A DNA stretch of 37,894 nucleotides, taken from positions 1-37,894 of the forward strand of contig JASHVI010000197.1 of NCBI GenBank assembly GCA_030039525.1. Direction: 5' to 3'. Below are positions 7,624 to 16,505 of this stretch, in pieces. Source of the DNA: Thermoplasmata archaeon (GTDB lineage: Archaea; Thermoplasmatota; Thermoplasmata; Lutacidiplasmatales; UBA184). A model generated the notes under the pieces. It saw only the letters and a program-made list of their open reading frames with translations. It had not been told where the DNA came from and did no database searches. A program made the translations under genes and the position numbers. Within the stretch, counting starts at the first letter, position 1. Each line of letters begins with the position of its first letter.

Positions 7624-10002
7624 ATGGGCGGCGTGAGCGTCCGACTGCTCGTCCTCGCCGGCCTCGCGGTCGTGCTGATGGGCGTTCCTCCGCTCTCCGC
7701 GGTGGCGGCGGCCCAGCCGCTCTCGCCCGACCGCGTCGCCCCGTCGCTGGCGGTGCCGCCGGCCCTCGCGCCGGCGGTCATCTCTCCGGTCGATGTCGTC
7801 GACTACGTGCCGATCAACATCACCAACAATCAGTCCGTCGCGACCCCCGCTCCCTTCGACCTCCAGCTGTCGGTCAATAGCAGCGCCTACGCCCCGCTGG
7901 AGGCCGGTAATCTCTCGAACGTCGAATTCTTCGGGTCGAACGGCTCGATCGTGCCCAGCTGGTTGGAGTCCGGCGATTCCAACAGTTCCAACGCAACGAC
8001 CTATTGGCTCAACCTCAGCGGAGGGATTCCCGCCACCTCATCGGTCACCCTCTACCTGGGCTTCGGACGCCCGGGAGATTTCCTGTTGAACAACGTGAGC
8101 ACCGGGGAGGCCCCCCAGCTCAGCGCTTCGGGGAATCCCTACTCGCCCGGGTCCACAGGGTACGGTGAGTTCGACGACGGCGCGGCCGTGTTCCCGTTCT
8201 ATCAGGACTTCCAGAACGTCGACCCGGGCCAGGCACCGCGCGTGGACGACAGCACCCCACCGCCGGGCTGGTATTCGAGCCCCCCGACGCACACCGGCTA
8301 CTGCAACTACCCGTTCAACGGGGCGAACGGCTGGGAGGCCAACGGGGTCAACGGATGCGGGGTCGTGTTCATCGGATCGGACTTCCCGGTCAACGGGAAC
8401 CTCACGATCGACATCGACGTCGACTGGGTCCAGACCGTGACTCCCAACTGGCAGGCCCCGTTCGTGGTCAGCTCCTCTCCCACCTCCTACGTACCCACCG
8501 GGAACTTCGCCCTCGAGTGGGACGACTATTCCATGGCCAGCTGCAACACCTTCGGATACGGTTCGAGCTTCGACGCCAAGACCGGACCGGGCGGGACGAC
8601 CCGGCACTCGTTCGGCACCGTGTACACCCCCTTCGTGCTGACCGTGAACGCGAGCCAGGTGGCGATGAACTACAGCACGATCTACACTCCTTCCGGGGGG
8701 ACGTTCAACCGCTCCGGTTACCTCGCGATGGCCGTGCACACCAGCAACTACTGCGGTTCCCGGGTCGGGGGCTGGTGGGTCCGAGAGCGGGCCCCGCCGC
8801 CGAACGGCGTCATGCCCTCGGCGTCGTGGGGAGTCCTCGTCCACGTGGGACATCCGAAGCTCACTCTCGCCGTCACTCCGTCCCGGATCGTGATCCCCGC
8901 CTCCGGATCCGGCTCCTTCACGGTGACGGTGGCCCAGACCGGCGGGGGAACCTGCGGCTCCGGGTGCGTTTCCCTGAGCGCCAGCTCCAGCCCCTCGCTG
9001 ACCCCGGTCGGATTCCTCCTCTTCACGCCGTCCGCGGTACGGCCGGGCCAATCGGCGACCCTGGACGTGATGACCTCCGGGGAGGACGGAGGCGTGCAGT
9101 CCCGGTCGCTCCTGTCCGAGTTCACGACGCCCGGGACCTACAGTCTCTCGATCACCGCGCAGATCTACCCGTTCCCGGCGGTCCACCACCGCGCGACGGT
9201 CGTCGTCGAGCCCACGATGGGACTCTTGAATCACCTGAACTTCACCGGACTCCCGACGAGCAACCTCTCCACGCCGTGCAACCTCTCCCTCGTCATCTCC
9301 TGGCCGACCTGCATCGCGATCGAGCAGAACTCCTACGTCGTGGTCGCAGGGGACTCCCGCACCATCTTCTGGACCCAGGCGATCCTCGGGTACGGCCTCG
9401 ATGCGGGGGGTTCCCCCGCGATCTTCCACACCCTCGCTTTCTGGGAGTACAACCTATCGACCGGGCGAAGGACCCTGTTGGCCCAGCATCGGCTGGCGAG
9501 CTCGTGGAGCCCGACGACGTCGACCGTGAACTTCTCGCTATCCACGGAGATCTCCCTGAACGGCACGATCACCTTCCGGGAGACCTACTTCGACACCTCC
9601 CGGCACTCGGAGACGCAATCGTACACCCTGCCCGGCGGTTGGGGAGGCACGCCGACGTTCTACACGGGTCCCTCCTACAGCGTGACCGGAATCCGGCGAA
9701 GCTTCTACGTCAGCCCGCCGCAGCTCGATTTCGGAGGACCGCCGACCGCGGGGAGCGCCACGCTCGCCCCGGGGACGTTCGGCGCCGTCCAGCGGGCGGA
9801 GCTCGAGCTGGGAACGAGATTCTCGGAGGCCCCTACCCTGGGCCTCGTGGTCCTCGCCGGCGCCACCGGCGATGAGTTCGAGGACCAGTCCGGGGTGCAC
9901 TCCTCTAACCTGGCGTGGGTGATCTCCGCGGGTCCCCCTTCGGCGCCTGCCACGTTCGCCTACGTGAGCGGCGCGGATGACGAGGGGATCTGCTTCTACT
10001 GA
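7624..10002 (+). CDS. Large secreted surface protein with DUF2341-like N-terminal domain
   Basis: A 792-residue exported protein, ATG start (a GTG nine bases later is also possible), 138 bases after the G1-like gene on the same strand. The signal peptide ends near residue 29 (AVAAA). Residues about 57-165 ('YVPINITNNQS..PAPFDLQLSVNSSAY', 'NVEFFGSNGSIVPSWLES', 'TLYLGFG') match the DUF2341-type sandwich found on many archaeal surface proteins. Residues about 185-410 look like a lectin- or LamG-like region starting 'YGEFDDGAAVFPFYQDFQ'. Residues about 415-530 look like an Ig-like beta domain. The C-terminal 250 residues are unassigned. There is no C-terminal membrane anchor, so it is probably secreted or S-layer-associated. 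Carbohydrate or protein binding is plausible but unproven. Confidence 0.75.
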   Translation: MGGVSVRLLVLAGLAVVLMGVPPLSAVAAAQPLSPDRVAPSLAVPPALAPAVISPVDVVDYVPINITNNQSVATPAPFDLQLSVNSSAYAPLEAGNLSNVEFFGSNGSIVPSWLESGDSNSSNATTYWLNLSGGIPATSSVTLYLGFGRPGDFLLNNVSTGEAPQLSASGNPYSPGSTGYGEFDDGAAVFPFYQDFQNVDPGQAPRVDDSTPPPGWYSSPPTHTGYCNYPFNGANGWEANGVNGCGVVFIGSDFPVNGNLTIDIDVDWVQTVTPNWQAPFVVSSSPTSYVPTGNFALEWDDYSMASCNTFGYGSSFDAKTGPGGTTRHSFGTVYTPFVLTVNASQVAMNYSTIYTPSGGTFNRSGYLAMAVHTSNYCGSRVGGWWVRERAPPPNGVMPSASWGVLVHVGHPKLTLAVTPSRIVIPASGSGSFTVTVAQTGGGTCGSGCVSLSASSSPSLTPVGFLLFTPSAVRPGQSATLDVMTSGEDGGVQSRSLLSEFTTPGTYSLSITAQIYPFPAVHHRATVVVEPTMGLLNHLNFTGLPTSNLSTPCNLSLVISWPTCIAIEQNSYVVVAGDSRTIFWTQAILGYGLDAGGSPAIFHTLAFWEYNLSTGRRTLLAQHRLASSWSPTTSTVNFSLSTEISLNGTITFRETYFDTSRHSETQSYTLPGGWGGTPTFYTGPSYSVTGIRRSFYVSPPQLDFGGPPTAGSATLAPGTFGAVQRAELELGTRFSEAPTLGLVVLAGATGDEFEDQSGVHSSNLAWVISAGPPSAPATFAYVSGADDEGICFY

Positions 10003-10210
10003 TCCTCGACTCTCCTTCCTCGCCCAATCAAGAGACGGAAGTCGTCTCCGGCCGGGATGGTCAACAGCACGCGCGCCGGACCCTACGTGGGTTCGGTCGT
10101 GGCGAATCAAATCTCCTTCTTCCGTCGCTTTGGACTCTGCCGGGGCGGGGCCGTTGCTCGCACCCCGAACCGGGTGCGTTCTCTCCGACCGGTCAAAAAT
10201 TTCTCAGGAC

Positions 10211-10218
10211 TATATGTA
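10211..10218 (+). promoter_or_regulatory. TATA box of the large thermopsin gene
   Basis: TATATGTA follows an A/T-rich stretch (10195-10204) and lies about 46 nt before the ATG at 10257, giving a leader of about 20 nt. It is the clearest AT-rich signal in the gap 10003-10256, which otherwise holds no gene. Confidence 0.65.
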
Positions 10219-10256
10219 TTGGCGAGGGTCCTCGCGCCGTTCCTCGGGGTTGGCGC

Positions 10257-12386
10257 ATGCATTGGAGCCCCGGAATCACCCACGTGGAGGCCCGGTGGAT
10301 GGCCTGGGGGATCTTCGCTACTGCCTTCCTGCTTGGACTCCCAATCGCCGGGTCGGCCCCGGTCCAATTGCCCAGGCCCCCGGGCCTAGCCGGCGAGACC
10401 GCCCCGATCTCGCAGCCGGTCGAGTGGGTCGCGGGTCCGGCCCACGAGGTAGGCTCGGGAAGCGCTGGCCGACCAGACAGTCCAATGCCCGCGGTAGTGA
10501 ATCCGTACCTGTTCGAGTCGGATGAGCCGGCCGCTATCGGTGTCGCCGACTATGGGCTCACCGCTTCCGGAGTAGCGTACAACTATTCGACCCCCGAGTT
10601 CGTAGGAACTGCTTCGATCGGTTCCGTCGCCGTCGCGAGCTCGGGCGGCGCCGGAAAGCTGCTCGGGATCCAACTGAACCTCGTCCTCTCCCTCGGACCG
10701 ACGGGCCACCCCTACGTCTATTGGGTTCGGTTCGCCCCCTGGGTCAACGCCTCGACCGACGTCCTCACCCTGCAGAACGAGGTGTTCAACCTTACTTCGA
10801 CGTCTACGGACAATCCATCTCCCATCTCGGGTCGGGGCGCCATCAACACCGCCGAGGCGGACCAATATCAGTACACGCCGCCCTGTTCGTCGTCGTACCC
10901 CGGCAACTGTGCCGCCCTGTCGTTTCCGGCCCTCATGCAGCTGAGGGCCGTCTCTCAGGACGTCGATGGAGTGCCGGGGCTTGCCATCGCCTACAACCTC
11001 GGCCGTGGATGGATCTCCGAGGACAACATCTCCTTCCCCAGCCTCTCTGGCCTCGCCGACCGCGATTTCGTGGTCAATGGGTCGGGGTACACTCCGACCG
11101 GGCTCTTCTATGACGCCGAGTTCGTTCTGGGCGGTCCGTACCACGGGTACACCCAGACCAACCTGGGTTCGACCATCCAGCTGTCGCTGGACGAGTTCAA
11201 TGGACACAATCTTCAGGTGGTGCCCAACGCCTGGAACTTCGGCGCAGAGTCCTCCAATCGATTCCAAAACGCGTCCACCGTCGTGTCGGCCGCCAACGCC
11301 AGCCCCGCGGACCAAGTCGGGGCCGGGTCGGGCAAGCTCGGCCGACTGTACTCCACCTCGAACGAATCCACGGTGACGGTCGTCGGCGTGCCGACGTCCG
11401 GCGTGCTGACGGTGGATGGCTCTCCCCTCAACTATTCAGGGGGTGAGGCCGTGGTGGAGCTCGCCCCTGGTCGGGTCGCGCTCCAGCTGGTCTCCAACGG
11501 GTCCGTTCTGGCAAGTCGGAACGTGACGTTGACCGCGGGTGAGGTCACCACGATCTCGATGAACGCGTTCTACCCGATTGAGATCGAGGAGGCCGGCCTC
11601 CCGCCCGGAGCGAACTGGTCCATCGACTGGGCAGGTGAGATTCTGAGTTCCAATCTAAGCCATCTCGTCATCCTCGCCCTCAATGGAAGCTACACGCTGC
11701 GCGTCGAGAATGTCACGGGATTCACCTGCAATTTCACGGTCGAGCCGGTCCGGGTTCTCGGTCCTGGCGTGGTTCGCCTGGGCTGGTCACCCTTCCTGTT
11801 CGTAGTGCCCTTCGATGAGACCGGACTCACTTCCGGGACGTCCTGGTGGGTCACTATGGACAACCAAACGGCTCGTGGGGTCGGCCCCACTCTCAACGTC
11901 AGTGCAGGTAACGGATCGTACGCCTTCACCGTTGGTGCGCCCTACGCATTCGTCCCCTGGAGTGCGACGGGAAATGTCTCGGTGGACGGACCTCCAGGCC
12001 CTGTCCAGGTCGGCTTCAACTATCGACTCTCGTTCCTCGCGGGCAGCGTTCGACCCTCAGCTGCCATCGTATCGATCGGGGGAAGCTCGGTTGCGGTCGA
12101 TTCCGGCACCTTCAACGACTCGGTCCTCCCCGGTACCTACTTCGTCAGCGTTTCCGACCTCGGTTATGTTACCTGGTCGCGAAACGTCACCACGACCCCG
12201 GGCAACACGACCGAGTTGGCGATCGCTCTGAACGCGACTCCGTCGGCGGAGAAGCTAAGCCCAGAGTCGGCGCCGGGACCCGACTGGACGCTGGTGGAGG
12301 TTGCGTCAGTGACCGCGGTCGCCACGGTCGTCGGGGTCGCGATCATTCTACTGCGTCGGCGGTCGACCGGTCCGGGTTCGCGGTAG
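10257..12386 (+). CDS. Membrane-anchored thermopsin family (A5) acid protease
   Basis: A 709-residue protein. The signal sequence lies around residues 15-33. The thermopsin domain spans about 93-345 and carries most family signatures: IGVADYGLT..GVAYNY (94-110), GIQLNLVLSL (137-146), YVYWV (153-157), QNEVFNL (173-179), FVVNGSGYTPTG (271-282), FYDAEFVLGGP (284-294) and VVPNAWNFG (321-329). Thermopsins are pepstatin-sensitive acid proteases of Sulfolobales and Thermoplasmata that work outside the cell at low pH; their catalytic residues are not well established. After the domain come beta repeats: a PEGA-like unit (about 375-440), two 'EAGLPPGANWS' / 'ETGLTSGTSWW' units, and another PEGA-like unit. 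A C-terminal transmembrane helix (about 678-698) ends in RRR, so the enzyme is probably displayed on the cell surface. Confidence 0.9.
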   Translation: MHWSPGITHVEARWMAWGIFATAFLLGLPIAGSAPVQLPRPPGLAGETAPISQPVEWVAGPAHEVGSGSAGRPDSPMPAVVNPYLFESDEPAAIGVADYGLTASGVAYNYSTPEFVGTASIGSVAVASSGGAGKLLGIQLNLVLSLGPTGHPYVYWVRFAPWVNASTDVLTLQNEVFNLTSTSTDNPSPISGRGAINTAEADQYQYTPPCSSSYPGNCAALSFPALMQLRAVSQDVDGVPGLAIAYNLGRGWISEDNISFPSLSGLADRDFVVNGSGYTPTGLFYDAEFVLGGPYHGYTQTNLGSTIQLSLDEFNGHNLQVVPNAWNFGAESSNRFQNASTVVSAANASPADQVGAGSGKLGRLYSTSNESTVTVVGVPTSGVLTVDGSPLNYSGGEAVVELAPGRVALQLVSNGSVLASRNVTLTAGEVTTISMNAFYPIEIEEAGLPPGANWSIDWAGEILSSNLSHLVILALNGSYTLRVENVTGFTCNFTVEPVRVLGPGVVRLGWSPFLFVVPFDETGLTSGTSWWVTMDNQTARGVGPTLNVSAGNGSYAFTVGAPYAFVPWSATGNVSVDGPPGPVQVGFNYRLSFLAGSVRPSAAIVSIGGSSVAVDSGTFNDSVLPGTYFVSVSDLGYVTWSRNVTTTPGNTTELAIALNATPSAEKLSPESAPGPDWTLVEVASVTAVATVVGVAIILLRRRSTGPGSR

Positions 12387-12593
12387 AGCTAGCCAAAAGA
12401 CCCGTGGTCGCGGCCGCGTCGCTCTCGAGCGCCGGCTCCCTGACCGGCCGAGTACCGCTGCACCGCATCCTCACCTCCCCTGCGCTCTCCTCAAAGTCCT
12501 CCCGGGACTATCCTCCACCCGTCAGCGGACCGGCTCCGAGGATTGCTCGATAGAATCTTCTGTCGAGCGGCCTGCGTCTCGCCAGGTCAGGTG

Positions 12594-13076
12594 ATGTCGG
12601 CGTGGGAGATGTTCTTCGCCGCGCAGCTCGGGGCCTCCGCCGCGCTCACCGGGCTCCTGTTCGTCGGCATCTCGATCAACATGCCGAGGATCATCGCGAT
12701 CCCCACCCTTCCCGATCTCGCGCTCCGGGCGCTCGTGCTGTTGGTGCAGGTCCTGTTCGTCTCGTCGCTCATGCTCGTTCCCAACATCTCGAGCGCCGTT
12801 CTCGGGGTGGCGCTGCTCGTCACGGTGGTCGGCGGGGGCGCGGCCTCGCTAGCTCTCGCCAACCGGATCCGGCTGCGCAGCGAGAAGCCCTACCGAACGG
12901 GAGCCGTGTGGGGTCAGCTACTGGCCGCCGTCATCGCCGTCCTGTACGTCGCGGCAGCGATGCTCATTTTCCGCGGCTGGACCGACGGGCCCGATGTCCT
13001 GGTCTCCGCTTTCCTACTCTCGTTTCTGGTCACCATCAATGACGCTTGGGTGCTGCTCCTGGAGATTAACCGCTGA
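12594..13076 (+). CDS. Hypothetical integral membrane protein, five predicted helices
   Basis: A 160-residue hydrophobic protein. I chose the ATG at 12594 (MSAWEMFFAAQ) rather than the longer frame from 12543, because AGGTCAGGTG lies directly before it and the first transmembrane helix starts there. Five hydrophobic segments are visible (about residues 4-28, 42-63, 68-89, 106-125 and 134-158), with short charged loops such as NRIRLRSEKPYR between helices 3 and 4. The opening 'WEMFFAAQLGASAALTGLLF' resembles a widespread family of uncharacterised membrane proteins. There are no polar residues suggesting a transporter or enzyme site. The gene stands alone; function unknown. Confidence 0.7.
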   Translation: MSAWEMFFAAQLGASAALTGLLFVGISINMPRIIAIPTLPDLALRALVLLVQVLFVSSLMLVPNISSAVLGVALLVTVVGGGAASLALANRIRLRSEKPYRTGAVWGQLLAAVIAVLYVAAAMLIFRGWTDGPDVLVSAFLLSFLVTINDAWVLLLEINR

Positions 13077-13127
13077 CTCGACGGATGCCCGCACCCCGTC
13101 AAAATCGCACCGGTGCCTGGGGACGGC

Positions 13128-13577
13128 TTACCGTTCAGAAACCTGACTGGTTATGGTGCGGGGCTTGGCAGGAGGCGGGGACCGCCTCAAGGAAGACGTG
13201 ATTTCGACAAGGTTCCCATCGGGATCGTGAAGCTGGAAGTTCCGCAGCCCCATCATCGGGCGATCCGTGGGCGGCGAAGCGATAACCACCCCGATCGACT
13301 TGATCCGGTCGTGCTCGTGATCCGCGTCCTCCACTTGGATGGCAAGAACCACACCCTCGCGTTTTGAGGACCGCGGTGCCGGTGCGGCGAGACCCCCGGC
13401 GGATTTCCAGAACGCCTCGTCCAGCAATACGAGCGTCGAGGGGCCCGAGGAGAATTCCGCGTACGGACCGGCGGGCTCACCCTGGAGGCGAATGACGTCG
13501 CGATAGAACGCGACCGACGCTTCGAGGTCGCGAACAATCAGTATCGGGCCGAAGAATTTCGGGAAGGCTGTGGGCAT
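13128..13577 (-). CDS. VOC family (glyoxalase/bleomycin-resistance-like) protein
   Basis: A 149-residue protein with ATG at 13577. The two beta-alpha-beta halves of a VOC protomer are visible: 'GPILIVRDLEASVAFYRDVI' at the start, and 'GVVLAIQVEDADHEHDRI' followed by 'NFQLHDPDGNLVEI' near the end. The final Glu is in the usual metal-ligand position (DPDGNLVE), but the first-half His ligand is not obvious. Such small stand-alone proteins bind or modify small molecules, in some cases antibiotics. It is convergent with the membrane-protein gene on its left. Substrate unknown. Confidence 0.85.
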   Translation of the reverse strand: MPTAFPKFFGPILIVRDLEASVAFYRDVIRLQGEPAGPYAEFSSGPSTLVLLDEAFWKSAGGLAAPAPRSSKREGVVLAIQVEDADHEHDRIKSIGVVIASPPTDRPMMGLRNFQLHDPDGNLVEITSSLRRSPPPAKPRTITSQVSER

Positions 13578-13871
13578 CGGGCGCCGTACCCCTCGGCTCT
13601 ATTTCTGCCGCTCGTCCTCTTGCCTGCGATACCGCGGGCGCCCCTCCACCATGCTCCGGTTGCATCGGACAGTGCCGTGAATGTGGGCGTTTTACGCGCG
13701 CCGGGTGTAACTGGCTCTGCGCCCGCCGCCCCCTGTGGAGCGGGCCTCGTGCTCGGCGTGTCCGAGAGCGAGGTGTCCCTCTCGCCCGGCCATTCCCCTC
13801 CGTCCGGGACTCGGAGTTCGCGCCGGAGCCGTCGCGCACGGGCACCAGCGAGACCCCGCCGCTCGTGTCCG
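13578..13871. other. Intergenic stretch with no supported gene
   Basis: About 294 bases between the start of the VOC gene and the promoter of the next secreted-protein gene. Frames on both strands here are Arg/Pro-rich and lack fold-like patterning. I see no repeat, RNA gene or terminator. Confidence 0.45.
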
Positions 13872-13878
13872 TTAACTA
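13872..13878 (+). promoter_or_regulatory. TATA-like box for a probably leaderless transcript
   Basis: TTAACTA centred 25 nt before the ATG at 13900. At the archaeal TATA-to-start distance, transcription would begin at or next to the start codon. Confidence 0.6.
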
Positions 13879-13899
13879 GACCCCGGCCTAGCCGACGTC

Positions 13900-14637
13900 A
13901 TGAGCGCCCGGCTTTCGGCGATCGCGTTGGGGGCCGCCTTCGTCGCTATCGTAGTTTCGGGGTTCGCGAGCGGTGCGAGCCCGGCCACCGGCCCCGTCCT
14001 TTTCACCTACACACCATCGTACGCGAGCAGCGGCGGGAGCCCGTACCTCGGAAGCCACGTCGTCATGAGCCCGGGAGCCAACACCCTCCATGGCGTGCAC
14101 GCGTTCAACCTCGCGTCGGGACACGCGGTTCAGAATTCCTCCTCGGCGTCTGGGAAGACCAACGGCAATCCGATCTTCCAGGTCTGGTCCGGGGTGACGA
14201 ATCTCACCTTCAAGTGTACCGCAAGCTGCGCCGCCGTCAGCGGCCCGTCGGTCAAAGTGGTGTGGAAGTTGTCGTGGCAAGCCTCCCTCTACGATGCCAG
14301 CTGCTACCCCGGCACGGGCTACTCGGAGGTTTCCCTTGCGCTCGACGGCAATGTCGTCGATCTGTCGACAACGCCGCGCGCCGCCGTGGGCCAGGGCCGG
14401 CTGGCCATCTACCATGACGAGCTGACGCTGGCGCAAACGCCCGTTGTGACTTCGAAGATCGACCACAGCTATGCCCTCTCATTCCCCGTGACGCTCACCC
14501 ACGGGAACTTCTATCGCGTGACCGAGTACGTGCAAGCGGAGACCCAAGCGGGGGGGTACGGGTGTGGTGCCCGCTCCGACGTGGCGGTCGGCGGGCCACT
14601 GGGCCCCGCGGTTCTCGAATCGATCACCGTGCTCTGA
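13900..14637 (+). CDS. Secreted protein of a lineage-specific family (member 4)
   Basis: A 245-residue exported protein with a short signal peptide (residues 4-26, ending SGASP). It keeps the family pattern in reduced form: a central 'VKVVWKLSWQASLY' followed by Cys, 'EVSLALDGNVVDLSTTP', a 'SYALSFPVTLTHGNFYRVTEYVQAET' strand pair, and a C terminus ending 'GARSDVAVGGPLG...LESITVL'. Cys pairs at about 106/110 and around 132 and 221 suggest disulphides. The ATG is fixed by a TATA-like box 25 nt upstream. Sequence identity to the other members is low, so membership rests on the order of motifs. Function unknown. Confidence 0.75.
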   Translation: MSARLSAIALGAAFVAIVVSGFASGASPATGPVLFTYTPSYASSGGSPYLGSHVVMSPGANTLHGVHAFNLASGHAVQNSSSASGKTNGNPIFQVWSGVTNLTFKCTASCAAVSGPSVKVVWKLSWQASLYDASCYPGTGYSEVSLALDGNVVDLSTTPRAAVGQGRLAIYHDELTLAQTPVVTSKIDHSYALSFPVTLTHGNFYRVTEYVQAETQAGGYGCGARSDVAVGGPLGPAVLESITVL

Positions 14638-14877
14638 GCGTTCTAAGTCTAGCGCCGCCCCGGAACCCTTCTCCCGTCGGCGCCTCGTTGATTCTTCGGG
14701 TTTTTCCCGGTTGGATCCACCGGAGCGTCGGGCGTCGGCGGCCGGGAAGCTCAGGGTCTGTGCCCGGGCGTCCTACGCCCGCTTCGAGGGTCCTCGCGCT
14801 TGCGGTCGGAGCCGACCGGAGCTGCGGGTCGTAGCCATGACCGCATCCTCTCGGTCCGCTGCGAGCAGGGGGGTGGG

Positions 14878-15321
14878 ATGCTACCCACCGGACTCCCACC
14901 GGCCCCGCGGACGAACGACACGCTGTTCGTCCGCTCCCCGGCGGCCCGCGAGGAACGGGGGCTCCTCTCGGTCGAGGAGGAGGGAACTTACGAGCGGTGG
15001 CTCGAAGGCGCCGCGCGGGGCCGCGAGGCCCACGCCGTACCCGGCGGGGAATCCGATCGCGCGCCGTCGGGGCTGCCGTTCCCGAGGGGGCTCACGCGGA
15101 TCCGGACCTTCCGGAGAGCAGGACCGCGATTTCGCGGCCGCACTCGCACGGTCGCACGACGTGGATCGCGCCCCCTTGCTTGGGAACCGCGGGGATCGTC
15201 ACCGAGAACTTCCGCCCGCACTGGTCGCACGTCACGGGCACGCTCGCCTGGACGGGGAGGAAGTGTCGCTTCAGCTTCTCCGCGGTCTCGCGTTGCTTCT
15301 TCCGTTCCCGCGAGCGCTTGA
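14878..15321 (+). CDS. Doubtful small open frame
   Basis: From the ATG at 14878 the first 75 or so codons have strong G/C in the third position and a helix-like segment (ERGLLSVEEEGTYERWLEG), which is unusual for a chance frame. Beyond about 15095 the frame runs antisense through the zinc-ribbon gene and becomes Arg/Ser-rich, so at best only the first part is real. No promoter or close relative is recognised. It is listed because 14638-15091 otherwise has no gene. Confidence 0.2.
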   Translation: MLPTGLPPAPRTNDTLFVRSPAAREERGLLSVEEEGTYERWLEGAARGREAHAVPGGESDRAPSGLPFPRGLTRIRTFRRAGPRFRGRTRTVARRGSRPLAWEPRGSSPRTSARTGRTSRARSPGRGGSVASASPRSRVASSVPASA

Positions 15322-15361
15322 GACCCATGGAGCGCGTGGGGCCCGATGCGTCGACGCTCAT
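15092..15361 (-). CDS. Small zinc-ribbon protein
   Basis: An 89-residue protein from the ATG at 15361 (an internal ATG at 15328 gives 78 residues). A very basic helical segment (GLKRSRERKKQRETAEKLKR, about residues 13-32) is followed by a four-Cys ribbon: C45-x2-C48 (VTCDQCGRKF) and C72-x-C74 (PCECGREIAVLL). The basic stretch plus ribbon suggests nucleic-acid or ribosome association, but no characterised family is recognised. The second knuckle is C-x-C rather than C-x2-C. The longer antisense-type frame extending to 16624 is an artefact of overlap with the next secreted gene. Confidence 0.65.
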   Translation of the reverse strand: MSVDASGPTRSMGLKRSRERKKQRETAEKLKRHFLPVQASVPVTCDQCGRKFSVTIPAVPKQGGAIHVVRPCECGREIAVLLSGRSGSA

Positions 15362-15583
15362 ATGCCCGAGGCCGGGGGGACCCGGCCCCCATGGCGCGGC
15401 GTTCGCCCCCAGCGTTCGCCGGTGGGATCGATCCGGTCGCGCGGTTCGGGACGCATTCGGGGTGCCCGCAATAGCCGGGACCCGGCCGACCCGCGATGAC
15501 ACGGCCGGAAACGACGCAGCAATTGGTCCGACGCTCGAGAAGAGCTGAAAACGGTCGGCGCTATCGCACGCGGGGTCGGAGCC

Positions 15584-16369
15584 ATGGAACGCGCCGGGCG
15601 GTTCAGTCGCTATCTGACGAGAGGACGCGCGGCGATCTCCGTGGTCGGTGCGCTCGCCGTCTGCTCGCTCGTGCTCGTACCGAGCGGCGCGGCCGCCAAG
15701 ACCCCCTTGTACGTGTGGCGCCCTCCGTTTCTCGGCGCGACCGAGTTCAACTACACGAGCTCGTATACGGGGAGCCACTGTGGAGTCACGGCGGGCGCGC
15801 CGATCGCGCCCTTCTTCAACACGTCCACCGGCAGGCTCGCCGCGGAGCTCAACACGACCGCTCGGGAGGGCACGTGCAATGCCGACCTCGATCCGGCGGT
15901 CTACACCGACGTCGGCATCGAAGGTCCGGTCGTTAACCTGACCTCGTGGGGTCTGCACGTGCTCCGGCTCAATTGGAAATTCCACTACAACGCGACCCTC
16001 ACGGTGCACTCGAGCGGGAATCCGGGTTCGGGGTCCACGGATGCGTATGCCCTCTTCTCGTTCACGATCGACCTGGATCTCTGCGACAACACGACCGGCA
16101 CCTGCTCCGCCAGCTCGGGACCCGTCTACTCCGCGCAGGGCCAGATCACCACGGGGGACCGGATCGTGAGTTCCAGCTGGGACGCGCGGATGACGATGCC
16201 GATTCCGGTGGTACTCAGCCGGGGGCACGGCTATTATTGGGCCGTCATCGTCACGGCCGAAGTCGAAGCCTTCGCCGCGGCCGGGGGCGCTTCCAACGCG
16301 GCCACCGCGCAGCTGAATTTCGGACTGCCCGGGAACGAATCCCGACTCACTGAGATCGTGATCCACTAG
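15584..16369 (+). CDS. Secreted protein of a lineage-specific family (member 5)
   Basis: A 261-residue exported protein starting at the ATG at 15584. The signal peptide is about residues 15-38 (ending GAAAK). Family features are RPPFLGATEF at the mature N terminus, a Cys near residue 66, 'LRLNWKFHYNATLTV', 'AYALFSFTIDLDLCDNTTGTC', a MTMPIPVVLSRGHGYYWAV strand pair (compare 'FPVTLTHGNFYRV' in member 4), and the C-terminal 'ASNAATAQLNFGLPGNESRLTEIVI'. About eight N-x-S/T sequons are present. It is divergent from the zinc-ribbon gene. Function unknown; export is well supported. Confidence 0.78.
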   Translation: MERAGRFSRYLTRGRAAISVVGALAVCSLVLVPSGAAAKTPLYVWRPPFLGATEFNYTSSYTGSHCGVTAGAPIAPFFNTSTGRLAAELNTTAREGTCNADLDPAVYTDVGIEGPVVNLTSWGLHVLRLNWKFHYNATLTVHSSGNPGSGSTDAYALFSFTIDLDLCDNTTGTCSASSGPVYSAQGQITTGDRIVSSSWDARMTMPIPVVLSRGHGYYWAVIVTAEVEAFAAAGGASNAATAQLNFGLPGNESRLTEIVIH

Positions 16370-16505
16370 GCGGGTCGACGGCGGGGAGCCGAACGGACCT
16401 CTCGAGTCGGCTCCCCGGGGTCCGGGCCTCCGCGCGCCACGGACCGTCGCGTGCCGACCGTGGGGAGCCCGGCGACTCGCCCCGAATCCGAGACGGTCGG
16501 CCGGA

